Source of the DNA: Channa striata
Taxonomy: Eukaryota; Chordata; Actinopteri; Anabantiformes; Channidae
Length of the DNA: 64,000 bases
Direction: 5' to 3'
Assembly: GCA_033026295.1 (NCBI GenBank)
Contig: CM065180.1
Location: forward strand, 20,923,523-20,987,522
The notes under the pieces were generated by a model. That model was not told the DNA's origin and made no database searches. It was given only the letters and a program-made list of their open reading frames with translations. The number at the start of each line of letters is the position of its first letter. The stretch's first letter is position 1. Both the position numbers and the translations under genes were made by a program. Of the stretch, positions 39,132 through 52,300 are shown one piece after another.

Positions 39132-41752
39132 CAGACCAAAGAAGTGGGATTTTTCTCTATCTCCTTATTTTATTTACTTGTAATCTCATTCCGTCTTTTT
39201 TTTTTTCCTCTTTCTGTGAAGGGCGACTTTCACCTGTCCACTGATAAATGAACTCCGACAGGGGAAGTGAGTCTGCACACACAGAGTTTCTAAAGCCTAA
39301 TGCAATTGATGAGGGACCACTGAGAGACAGGCAATGTGGCGCTGTTGTTGCTTTCTACTATTTCTCTCAGGGGTGCTAACCACAAATTTGCTCCCGAGTC
39401 CCGACGGTGGCGTTATTTATCTCGATTCCTTTAGACTTTCTACCTGAGGCAAAAAGCTAATTGTGTTTTCTTGGCATCGGAAGCGCATGTGAAGCCTTTG
39501 GTGATTATTTGTTTTTAATAGCGATGGACTTAATAATTCCAGTTGGCACTAAGTGGAGATCAAAGAAAAACAGCGGCTGATCGGGATCAGCTGGAGCTGC
39601 AGGTTAATTGTCTCGCTGTTGAGGAACGGCATCGTTCCGGTTTAGCACCGGTCAAGCCGTTAATGCTCGAAGCCGAAGCAGGAAGACAAAACCAACGCTG
39701 TCAGAGTAAGTGACCGTTTTAGTCACGAAGAGCAAAAGATGTTTTAAAGTAAACCAACGTTAAACTGGGCCGTCGAATTGTCGTTTAAAACATGGCCTTG
39801 GTGACTCGGCTCTACGTTGGTGCAATTATACCACTAATAGAGAAAAATCATTTCAGAGGAAATGAATATTCTGATTGAAGAACAACAAGCAGCTTGCCTT
39901 GTTCCCGTGACCTTGTCCTCAAAATTACCTGTAGCTAAATGTGTTTCTGTAAACTGACGTTTTGTATAGAGACACACTGTATCGTGCCATTAAAAATGTC
40001 CATTTCATATCATCTTCATCTGTAGCATTAGTTGCACATTGTCTCTGTTCTTTTTTTTCTTTGTAGTACTTGGGGGACAAGAGTCTCGTGGGGTCCTGAG
40101 GAAGATCAGTGACATGCTGGAGGTCATTATGAAGAGGATGGACGCTCTGTCTAAACTGGGCAACACCACGGACGCCCACAGGCTGGATGAGCTCAGCTCA
40201 GCACTGGACAGGTACGGACGTGGTCGGCGTGTTGATTTATGATAACAGCCAGTCCCACTGTGGATTATAATCCCATCGCTTCAGCTAATGCCAGAGACAA
40301 GCTGCTGTCTCTGAAGGTTTGTGGGGAAGCCTGTAGAAAACTGCAGTGAGCTAGTGGAGGAACGAGTGTGAGTGCGTGTCTCCGCTTTGACAAATGCACA
40401 TCGAATATGTTTGAGAACATTTTGTATTTGGATGAGATTTCTGTGCACGAAACGTGGGAGCTTCGCTCATCGCCGTGATCCTCCACCAAAATCAATACAG
40501 TGGATGTTGCAAATTTAAAACAGAAATTAAACAGTTTAAACAGTTTTCGTGTTCCAGTTGAGAGTCTGCATGCATGTTTGGAGGACGAACACTTCCCTGT
40601 TCAAGGCCAAAAGGTCAAAGAATATGGTAATAAAAGTACTTAAGAAATTAAAACATTATGCAGTTATAACTTACTGACAACTATGGAGCAGCTTATGGTC
40701 ACATTCTTTTTGCTATTATTTTCTATTCCGTGCATTAATATGGAGGATATAACAAGAACACAGGAACATATGGAATGGTGCCGTCAGCAAAGGAAAAGTG
40801 TAAATCAAAGCGTGTTTTAAACTGCAGATTGTTCAAACACTTGAGCTTTGATAACGGCTTTGCACACTCTTGGCATTCTCCAATGGCTTCCCATCAGTCT
40901 TGGAGGGTTTCCCGCATGCTGAGCGTTGGCTGGCTGTGTTTGTCTTTACTCTGCACTGCATTAAGCGGCGCATTAATTAAGAAGGCAACGAGCGCGACGA
41001 CCTCAGGAAGCGAGCGCAAAGCTGTCATCGAGGAAGCAGCGGCTCCTTTGAAGAAACGAAACTTTGCTTTGTTCGACACTTTTTGCTGACTAAACAATTC
41101 CACGTGTGAATTAATGAGTTTTGTAGAAAATAATAGAAAACAAAGACGAATGTAGTTCTGTTAGTGCAAACTACTAATGAAAGACAGCCTCCTACAGCAG
41201 TGTTCATTACTTTGCACAAACACACTAATAAAAAAGCTGTTTATAGGAAAATATCCAGCTGCTACGGTGCTGCCATATTTGGTGAAAGCCAGTATAGTTT
41301 TTACAAGCGAAGTTTGGACAATCCACTTTGTCTAAGTTACATTTGGACACTGTGGCAGTATCGATTTAAAAAAAGGCTGGGAGACAACAGCAGGTGAAAG
41401 TTTGTAAAGTTTGGACAGGAGGTCTGCAGGAGATTCTAGTTCTCCAGCTCCTGTTTGCCGGAGGTGAAATTCACTGGCACAGCGATGGTAAGATGAAAAG
41501 TGAGGAGGAACCTGAGAAACACAGTGTGAAGAAAGAAAGAAGACCAAGAACGGAGCCGTGGGACGTCCCAGCAGAGCCGGGACACGCTGTGGAAGGAGCG
41601 TTGTGTCACAGAAGACGAAGATTCAGCCTGTGTCAGAACAAAGCCGATTCTTCTCTCTGGGCAGCTGGAGAAATGAAAAGATACTGTCGCCTTAAAAACG
41701 AAGGAAGTGCAGGAGTCTGCCGGACAAGTGGAAACCGCCAGACCAGAGCCAA

Positions 41753-41784
<32 letters not shown>

Positions 41785-44700
41785 TGCTTGGTCTCCATGG
41801 CAACAGACCTTGCCTGCACCTTCGTGGGGTTTGAGGAGAGGAAGCGTCTCCTTGTTCTTGCCTTTGCTTCTCTCCTGGACATAACCGGCAGACTCGCACA
41901 GCTGTGCGTGAATGAGTGTTACGCTAGTGCCCACAATCTATATCAGCCGCTGTGCGACTGTTGCTGACTGAATGACAGAACAGGTTCAGCACCTCACCGG
42001 ACCCGAGTCACTTCAGGAGCCTTTGGGGTTTACTCGGACCAAAAGTCTGCGTGTAATTATTTTTATCGGAAATGTGATATTACACCTACAGAATTAAATT
42101 TTCTCTGCAAAATGCCCCGTGGATGTCCGTAATATTGTTCTAACAGTCGTTTAATTGGCCTCTCAGGGACTGAACTGGAAATGTTATTGCGACAAAGGCC
42201 AAACAGTTTTTAAACCAACTCGGTGGTGAAAACGCCGCGTGCTGATACTTCTTGATTTAATTTTTACCTCGCTCAGGTGATTAAAAAACTCTGCGTGGCT
42301 CGGGGTTAAGGTTGACACTTAAGAAAAGTGTGAGATCTCGAGGCAGGAAACGCTTCACCCACCTGCTGAGATATATAAAAAAAATTAATTAGGTTGTCCT
42401 CTTGCTCTTCAGCAGCTCATCAGAGTCCCGGGAATGTCTGTATCGGTCCGTCTGCACACGTGAAAGCTGCTGAGCTACTGTAAAATAATCACAAATTATT
42501 GTGTGTGTGTGTGTGTGTGTGTGTGTTGTTTTGCAGTGGATCAGTGTAATTGGCAATTAATTTGTGCTGACCGGGATGCAAGTAAAGGTTTATCCCCTGG
42601 GCGCTGCATGGATTATTTTCAGCTATGCACATAAGCACATTTAGATTGATTGGATTTACACATTCAGCGCTCATTATACATTCCACAAATACCACTACAT
42701 AACAATAGAGCTGATGAAAACAAGCCTTTTAAGTGTTTGCTATGTGTGAAATGGAGAAATGATGCTGCAGTTTCATTCTTCTTATAACAGATGCAGCACG
42801 TGTCTTTAAAATAACGCGCTGAAATACAAAAGTTTTACATTTTCCTTTTTCTGTTACCGCATGTCAGATATTATTCAGTGGGTCACAACTACAAGCATTT
42901 ACAAGCTTTTATTTTTCAGAAATACTTGTGTGAAGTCACTGGACTGGAGTAAGGAGTGATAATTCTACTGACAATACTTATATAAGACCATGGTGAATAA
43001 ATAAAATGAGAGAAACAAGAAATATCAAACGAAATAAGAGTCCAGGGTATATTTGGTCATTTTTAATACTTTTAATTTTACCACGCCAATATTTGGTGTC
43101 ATTTTTCTCAGCACAACCTCACATGTGTGACAGTTATTGTTCATTCTGACCTACTGTAAAAACTACAACCAGAATATTGGAGATGAAGCATCACTGGATG
43201 CGTCCTAATTTTTGCGATTGAACACATGGGAAACATTTATCATAACTCTGGTTCTATTTGTCATATCGACAACATAAACTTTTACATCTGCACCTTCAAC
43301 ATGCGATAAATCAAGCGTCTGCAGCCTATATAATTAATTACACTATAAAACTGGCTGTACGTCAGTCAGTCAACAGAAAATGACCCAGTTGGTTTGATTT
43401 TCTCATAGAGATAAAGAAAACAGTCGATTAGAAATTAAACGTTTTAATATTTAAATAATTTTTTTTTCCGCTTCTATGATGTGATTAGACTTATTTCCTT
43501 ATTTCAGTTTGTTTCTCATACGAAACAAACCGTTTGAGGCATTCTTCAGTATTTGCTGACATTTTAAAAATCAAACGCTGATGTAAATCAGTAAAGAATC
43601 GGTGGAATAATGAACAAAATAATGGTCCGTAGCAGTTCCACGGTGCTGGTGGTGCTGTGGCTCCGCTTCGTACAGATTTGCACCGCCTGTACTTTGCTGC
43701 ACACGGTGGACAATTCAAGCCAACTGAACTTTTAAAAAGCTGTGTTTGTTTCCTTTCACGCACCAGGACCAACTCATCGATTTGTTTTTCTGTAGCTGAG
43801 GGCGAAACACAAGCCTTTCTCCAGAATATTTCATAATTTATGGCATCATAACATTAACCGTGAATAAAAGGCTGCAGCAGCACGAGGTGCTTCCCCTGCC
43901 GAGCTTTATTGGTGCGCTGACCTTTGGTGAGATGCCGTTTCTCCTTTGGTGTTTGCACTTCGGAGTTGGTTAATGTGTCATGAAGAGCAGGACTTGGGGT
44001 GTGGAGGGAAATTAAACTTTCACCGAGTCTGCAGCCCTGGACTCTGATGGTCCCAGATTCTGATGGTTTCTGTTGCAAACCCTCTCGGACCTGTAACGCG
44101 GCACTGCAACAGTGTTTTACTCTCTCTGGATTCCCTCCCTCTCCACTGTAAACACTGCTGCTTTTGCCAACAGCGTTTAGGCCACCGAGGTCAAGTGCAG
44201 TGAAGCACATTTGCTAACAACCTAATTGTCTCGTGGGGACGAGCTTTAATATGCTGACTCTCGCTTTTTTGTTTTTATCTCGGCAAATAAATTATCTGTC
44301 AGTGTTTTAAAAGCTTTTTTCGATTTCACGCCTCAAGTTCCAGACAATTAGCATTTCTTCCACTTCTTCATGCTCGCTGTGAGGAAGTGGGGAAACAACA
44401 AATGCTGTTGCACGGAAGGAAGGAATGTGGTGTCGTCTTTCTTCTGAAGGTGCCTGAGCAGAATGCAGGTCATCACAAAACGGTCCTTGTTGGAATGTTT
44501 TTAGACGCTCACCATCTCATGTCTTCGTGCATGTGTCTCCGAACAGGATTCAGCCTATCGGGCTGGTGGAGCGCATCCAGGCCATAGCCCAGAACATGTC
44601 GGACATGGCAGTGAGGGTGGAGCAGATCCTGCAGCGCAGCATGGCCAGCAGCAGAGGTACAGTAACGCGCACACGGCCGGCCCGCTGCCGCCACACACAC

Positions 44701-46315
44701 CTGGAGAATACCAAATATGGCTGCGGAGCGTTTCAAATCCGCCCAATCTAGAGACGCTCTCCGTCTCTGCCCACATGAGCCCGACTGTCAAGCCTGGATC
44801 CGGTGGCACGCTTGAGTGCGCAGCCCGTGTCTGACATGCTCTCGCTGGTTGATCACATAGAACACGACAGACATTATTCATGGCGCATTAGCCGCTCAAA
44901 TAGCCAGCCGCTGTTCGTGTCAGCGTGGCGGAGCTGGTGCGCCACAACAAAGTCGCCGCCGTACAGTAACTACACAACTGCAGGATGTTTAAGTCACAAT
45001 GATGAATTACCGCCTGGTTAATGGGATCGGCGTGCGTCAGCTCTCTTTATTAGTTTTCATTCCCGTTTTCTTTATTGGGCACAGAATGGAGGTCGGACAG
45101 CATGATTTAATTCACAATTAAACTCCTTCACTGTACACACAACGCTGCACTTTATGGCTGAAAACACTTCAGCTCACTGTCTCATTACAGCGCCTCCAAT
45201 AACTTTTCTTGTCGTAATGTGTGATGTCATTTAAATGAGGCCGATCGGAACCTGGCTGAGGATCGACGGCGGCAGGCCGTGAGGTGGCGCCGATCAGACT
45301 GAATGGAGGGCGGGTATCTGTAGGCAGGACGCTGGTGGAGGAGCTGCGACCTCTTCTTTAATTAGGCTTCCTTAGCAGGGGCCAGGCTTCAAGGGAAAGA
45401 AATGAAGGGGGGTAAAGGAAGGAGAGCGAGTCAGCTGATGAGCAGAAAAAAAAGAGGTAACGAGGAAACAAAAAAGAAAGATGATGGTTATGAATCACAC
45501 TAATGCAGTCTATCTATAGTAAATCCAGTGAGTAGGTTGGAGCAGAGCCTCGGCCTTTCAGCAAGGGAGCAAGAGCCTTTCCAGGAGCTTGTTAGCTCCA
45601 CAATCTAATTTATCTGTGTTCGTCCCAAACGCGGGAGGATGTCTACCGTAATGCCCAGCACATACACAGCGAATCCCCCGGAGAGACGCTGCAAAGACCC
45701 GATGGATCAGGACTAACTCAGAGGTCACGGGGCGTTTTGTGGCGCTGGGTTGTGCGTCGCTAAATGAACCTTTCTGTCTGTTGCTGTTGTTGCTGATTTG
45801 TGATGCCCTGCGCTTTTCTTTTCCCCGCAGTTCGGGACGGAGCCCTAGGACAATGTGAGATTCCTAAAGATCCCCGTTATCCAGACTGTCCAAGCAAGAT
45901 GGATGTAAGTCTTTATATCTCACTTAAGTCCGAACGGTTTCACGTGGAGAGTAAACATCTCTGTGTCCTCTCTTCGTGACTCACCTTGATGCAACATAAA
46001 TTTGAAATAATAAGATAAGAGGCCGTTTAGAGGCTCCTTGGGGAAAAACTGGGTTGTCCCGGCAACAAATTGTATCGGGTGACAGCAAAGATAAAGAGAA
46101 TATAGAAAAGGATAAAACAAACAGGATTTATACGGAAACTCTTCTGTATAGAGATATTGTTTAAACGAGTTTTTCACAGCCGCAGTGAACAAATACACGA
46201 GCGTGGACACACATGCAGGAAGTGAATCCATTTATCGCAGCCTGTGTTATATTTCTGTCAATATAAATGGCTTTAGCTCAGATTTCCACATGATCAGTGT
46301 TTTGACATGCTACAT

Positions 46316-46365
<50 letters not shown>

Positions 46366-49300
46366 ACATTGTGAAGCACTTTGGATAAAAGCATTAATCA
46401 CCAGCAAAGTCTGCAGACGTTACAGACGCTTGAGAAACTATTCAGACCCTTCCCTCTTTGAGCACTCGCTGTAGATTTAAACGGATCCGAATGTCATATT
46501 TGCCCGTCGATCGACACTCCGTAACCCTTTGGACATGTTTACAGCTGTATGAAAATTCCAAAACTAAAATCCCCAATTCACAGAAGTGCACAGACTTTTA
46601 ATAGAGTTCTTGTATGGAATGTCAGACTGGTCTCGCCTGAAGCTCCTCCGGAACTGTTGGATCTGAGCTTCCAGTCTTAGTTAAGCTCAAAGGTTAAAGG
46701 GGACAATGTGGATTTTGAACTTGCAAGCTACGATTCTATTGAGAGTTCATGTAGAGCAAATGAACGCTATTATACTTCCTTCTGCCTTCTTTATATTAAA
46801 AAAAAAGCTCTGATCCTCGCTGAAAAATGTCTTTGAATGACATACTTTATGTGTTGTTGTTGGCACAAAAGTCTTGGCCAACCTATTCCTTCAAAACTCA
46901 GGTCAGATGACATCTGAGCTGAAAAACTGCTCCTGATGACATCACCTGGAGGATTTTTTCTGCTAGAAAAAGAGCAGGATTTAATACTAGTCACCTACTT
47001 CTGCACATGCACGTCCCAAACTATGATCACATGAAGCATGTTGGAGATTGGTGAGGTCGTCCTTCCGCTCTGTATGTGGTTGCAGTAACAGAGCCAGGTG
47101 TTTAATTATTCTGCCGCTTCCTCGACTCACAGCCGACTGAAAACAACCGTGCATGTTGGAGGGCTTGAACCAGTCCTTCCTCTCGGCACTCGTTTCTTCC
47201 TCTCGCACTGCTTGACGCCCTTTTTCAGTGGGAACCAATTAAGAAACTCTCAATTTAGCAAAGGTGACTGTGGTCAGCTCAGCCCAAGTAGGACCTAATC
47301 AATTAAAGTGAAAGCCGGGGTTTAGCTGAGCACACGTGTGATTAAAGGAGTCACCAGAGACCTCATCAAATTTGAATTTAGGTCAAAATGTCTACACAGT
47401 CTTCTGGGACTGATTAGATTTCCTGGACTTTGGAGACATTTGGGAAGAAGAGCACCTTTACGGATGTGATCCGCTTTCCGAGAAACGACAGGTTGTGTGT
47501 TTTCCCTGCAGTGGATGCGGGCTCGCTGGACCTCGGACCCTTGCTACGCCTTTTACGGAGTGGACGGCTCCGACTGCTCCTTCCTCGTCTACCTGAGTGA
47601 AGTTGAGTGGTTCTGCCCCCCGTTGGCCTGGAGGAACCAGACGGCTACACCCACACTGAAGCCTCCACCCAGGAGACAGGTAACGGCACATTTCTAAATC
47701 AAATCTGAATGTGAACAGAGAAGAGCAGAGCGTAGGGTGAGAGTTTGAGAAAGAGGACGAACAATGTAGGACCAAGGCAGTCCAGCTCCTACCAGTGACA
47801 CTGTCTGCGGTATTAATACAGGGACATAATGAGGAAATTAATGTGAATATCCAGCTGTACTTTACTCTCACTGTGCGCTACAGTAGTTGTCACTCACACT
47901 GCTCATTGCCGTCTTTCTTCCTGTGTCGTTTCCTACAATCGCTCCTCAAGGTCCATCCCGCCGTTCGCCACCGTTTCTTCTCGCTTTCCTCTCTCTCCAG
48001 AGTAATGTAAGACCACTGCGTTTCGGCCCTGCTGCGAATTAATTCGGCAGCTCGACCATCTGCTCTAATTGCCAGCCTGTATTCAGCGAGTCTAATCCCA
48101 AGGCAATAATTCACCTGCATTGTGAGAATACAGTACAGCTGTGCATCTTAATTTTGTCTTTGAGAGAGTCTCAGTTTCTTTCATAGCGTCTGTGGGAGAG
48201 ACAGCCGGTTTGGCTACGTGCTGATCAGTTTCTCTTCTGTATATTTATAAGAGCTCTGCGCTCCCCCGCGCAGCTACTTCATTGATTAACACTCACATGC
48301 TGCTGTTGTGCTATGATGCAGTGATTAGTGGGTTTGGGGCGGGATGCAAAACGAGAGCACGCTATTTATGAGGATGATCCAGGAGTCCCTGAGCAAAGCT
48401 GTCTGAGAGGCCTGGCCCCAGGGCACACGCAGGCGTACACTTTAAACCAGCACCAGTAAAGATGGATCCAATCTGAGAACAGACACTTGTAATGTTTATT
48501 TCGCCCTTCTGCTTAAAACCGTGTTATAAAAATGGACATCAGGCATTAAACGTATACAGTGTTTGATGATTCAACATTGGTGATTCATACAACAAGTAGC
48601 CCCGATTGTCTACGCTCGGTTTCAGATTTAGGCTTTGCGCTTTCAGACTTTATAGTTAAGAGCGGTAACCAACACGGAAACCAGACAAGCGATTGTGAAG
48701 CCGAGAGAAGACTGAAAATTTAGTCAGAGCCACTGCACAAACATTGGCCGTCCAACCATTTGGACTGTCCCGAAGGAGAAACAAGCCACCAGCGGACTAA
48801 TTAACGGGTAGACCGAGGAAAACAGCAGCAGTTAAACAGTCTCTCACATGAAACATTGAGAGAGCCGTAAAGAAAGATCCTAAAACTGATCAGAATCTAC
48901 TGTTCGCAGAAAACCTCATGAGCAAAAGGACAGAGGCGACACCATGAGAGCCCAGGCTAGAAGGTGCAGAGATCAGCCTCAACGTTTTATGGACGGATTT
49001 GGCAAACATGAACTTTTACTGCAGTGATGGAAAGGCTAAAATTGATATTGGAACTAAATATTCTGTTTTATTCACTTTAATCTATTTTAATGATCTGTTC
49101 CAATACTTTTGCTCTCAGGAAAAATGGGTGGGCTAAAACAAAAGGTTCGATCTTCTACTTTATGTATGAAACAGGATATAAAAGCAGAAATGTCGATGTC
49201 CTGTCTCCTGTCCTGTCCCAAATGTTTTCAGTCTACAGCAAAAATAAAGGAACTGTTCCAATACTTTTAGGGGGGAGTGTAGATGAACATCCGCTGTTGT

Positions 49301-52300
49301 TTTGTGTTTTCTAGTGCAGAACGTCGGCAAGATCTGCCGTAAATAAAGGAGTAAAAGAAAAGCCCACATCAGAAAATGTTTAGTCTTACAAATCTTTCAT
49401 TTTTTTTGTTCCTCCTGTATTTCAGGCTGTTTTCCAGTCTGACATTGGGACCCTGCTGGAGCAGGTGGGCACCGGGAAGGAGTCGCTCAGCTTCATGAAG
49501 AGACGTATACGCAGGCTGGCAGCGCAGTGGGCCTCCGCCGCCCGACGGCTCCACGACAGGCTCCACAACCAATGGAGAGAGCAAAAACGGGTGAACGAGG
49601 AGCATAAACGCGCATCTGCACACACGGGTCCGCGGCAAAGTGCTTTCGTCGGATCCAAGCGACTTTTTTCCTTTTTTCTCTGAATACGTCTTAACTCCGC
49701 AGTCACATTCCTCAGACTCTAATTTGATCTAAATCTGTTTTTTTAACATTACAGAAAAAATAACTACGCGCGGGATGTTTTGGATCAAACAGCTGTTAGA
49801 GAGCCAGACGGTGCTTTAATGCCCACATACTGGGCCACTACGTTACCAAAACAGCTGTGACATTTTGGTGCACTCACATTTTCTTCTCTCATCTTCACCT
49901 ACTTGATGTGAATCACCGTATGCCGAGTTACACACATAAATAGGTAATGATGGAGCGTAACTGCTCGCGGGCCTTGATTGTCTTCGCTGCACTTTCACCG
50001 CTGACATTTACAGGGACATTTGCACAAAGTGTTAATGCGCCGCCTGCCGCAGCACACGTCTCGTGAAACGACATTAGAGCCCCTCCTGGCGCATGTATTC
50101 AAAACCTTTTACAAGATACAATAACGTAAAAGGAAAAGTGTTATTTCTTCTCCTGCCCTTGAAGTGGCCACGTTGGATTGCACGTACACAATAAATGTTC
50201 TATCACACACCAGCATCACGAAAAATAAAGCTAATATCGTCATGAGCTCCATGACAAATTAGTCAAGGCCCAGTCGAGGTTCATAACAGCTGCACTCTCG
50301 TCTGTTTTATGTTGGTTTCATATGTTGATGACGCGGTAAATTATACGCTGTTAAAATGTTCCTCTGATGCTGCCTGCGAGGTGCCAGCGCTTCAGTCTGC
50401 TTTACGCTGCTGACTGTTTTTTCGTTTCACACGGAGGTAAAATAACAACGCGCTTAACTCTGACAGCCACGGATTCGACTAGTCGTTCAATTCACTTTGC
50501 TTCGCATCCGCAGAGGTTTAAAAAACAGCAATAAGCCGCTAATTGCAAAGCTTAAAACATCACCATCTATCGCAAAATCTCCTTCAGCACTTTCTTTCTT
50601 GTCTGGTCTGTGCACCACAGGAGCTGGTGTTCGCAGGATTTGTGGTAGTTGGCGTTTGAGCTACAGTCGCATTTTTCATCGAGGCAGCGAAACTTGTCAG
50701 ATTTACGTGGTCTGTTTACCCAGTTACAGTGGTTCGAATGAGTGAACTGTTCGTTTGGATAAAAAGTTGCTTAAATTGTCCAAATTTGATGGAGAAGAGA
50801 TGAAGATGTAGAAAATGGGGCTTACCTGGAAAAAAATATCTATTTTCCAGTTTCCAGTGGCTCATCGCCAGATCGTTTTTTTCTCTCTTAGTTTCTTGGT
50901 TTCTTTCCATTAAACAGACTCTACAAGCTTCGCTTCCATTACTGCTGAGATACAGAAATAGATCGATTTGTAGAAAGAAAGAGATGTTTAATGGAATATT
51001 TTTGGTCTCCGTGTCTTTGAAGCGTCTTTTCTTGTCTCTATCTCTCAGCACAGCATTTTCTTTAAAAAAAACAACAACATATTTTTCTCCATCCTTTGTG
51101 TCCCTTCAATGTTTGAGTCACCTATGAATCATGAGAGATGCTCATCTTCCATTATGCTGTTCCCTCACAGGAAGCACAGTGACATGAAATTGCATGTTCT
51201 CTTTGCGTGTCATACTAACGTGAACGTCTCGGGCGGATGGTTGCGCGGACGAGCACGAGCCACAGACTGCGAACGACAACGTCTGCATTCACTTTTCCGG
51301 CTGTAGTCTCTTTCCTTTCTAATTTTAGCCCGTAAACACACGTCTTGTCTTGCACCAAAGCTTGTTGAACGAGTGACCACACGTCCACGAGGGGGAAAGT
51401 GCAGCGCTGGCATCAGTTTGCAGGCCTCAGAGCTAATTAGCCGGACAGATGCAGCACATTGAACAGCATGTAAACTTGCCTGTAAATGGAAGTTCGGTTG
51501 ATTTAGGTCGAGGTACCGCTGCTAACAACTGCAGCTTTACTGTGCCTCCGGTGACGTCTGTCGATATCCGTTTTCCGTCCTTCCACCTTCTTCAATTGAC
51601 TTTTTTTGTAGTTGCCAAAATTTGACTCCTGTGGTTGTTGAAATACACAAGTTTCCTCCTCCTCAGCCGAACCGCGGACACACTGGCATTTTTGTTGATG
51701 TGCCGAGTTTTCAATCTGACATGTGAGGCTGACGGTGAAACCGCTTTTGTGGTTCACACACTCAAATCTGTTGTTTCAGCAGTGTAAGAAATGTGATATG
51801 CATAGGCACAAATTATAATACACAGAGAAACATTTAATATGCTGTTTTAAAAAAATTTGTCTTACCGGTAAAGCTAGTAAACTGGTATTGAGACATTAGA
51901 ACATTTGTGCATGGGTTTCCCATGTTACAACAATGCTACTAAAACTTTTGTCTTTTTTTTATGTCTTTATTGTTATTACATTGATCTTTTTGACAATAGT
52001 AAAATTTATTTAAAAAATGTTGGTAACCACGATAACGGTTAGTGTTTAAAACTTTAAAACAGCAATTTCAAGCTAATTCAACTTACTGTTTGGGGTTTAA
52101 ACAGACATTTGCAGTCGGAGCTTGTTGTGTCTTTAATACGAGTTAAATTAGATCAAGACTGTTAATTTCCACAGTAATAAAATCAATGCGCACCATGTTC
52201 CTACCCATGTTCACTAGTAGCAGCTCAATATGATCAGGTCCAGTCCGGTAAGCCTTTGAGTCTAGAAGCATCCATTTAAAAGCAAATTTGTTCTCGATAT

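Larger units (their letters stand above)
26662..40066 (+). other. mgat5b: mgat5b intron 2 (13.4 kb)
   Basis: This is bounded by gtaagc and ttgtag. It contains the short Tc1-type element, the LTR-like block, unnamed-family copies 3 and 4, the microsatellite-linked repeat and two more microsatellites. Between these I saw no exon of another gene. A large intron just after the anchor exon is a usual place for regulatory sequence (general knowledge); none can be fixed by eye. Confidence 0.8.
40212..44546 (+). other. mgat5b: mgat5b intron 3 (4.3 kb)
   Basis: This contains the outward-facing Tc1 relic and two GT arrays. Otherwise it is AT-rich with no recognised feature. Confidence 0.8.

Noticed and set aside
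40775..41089. 104-codon frame with a hydrophobic start-like stretch
   Set aside because: It crosses the junction of two inverted Tc1 fragments and is not a gene.
41394..41882. Overlapping frames of about 146-148 codons on both strands
   Set aside because: Both include the GT array and match nothing. They lie in mgat5b intron 3.
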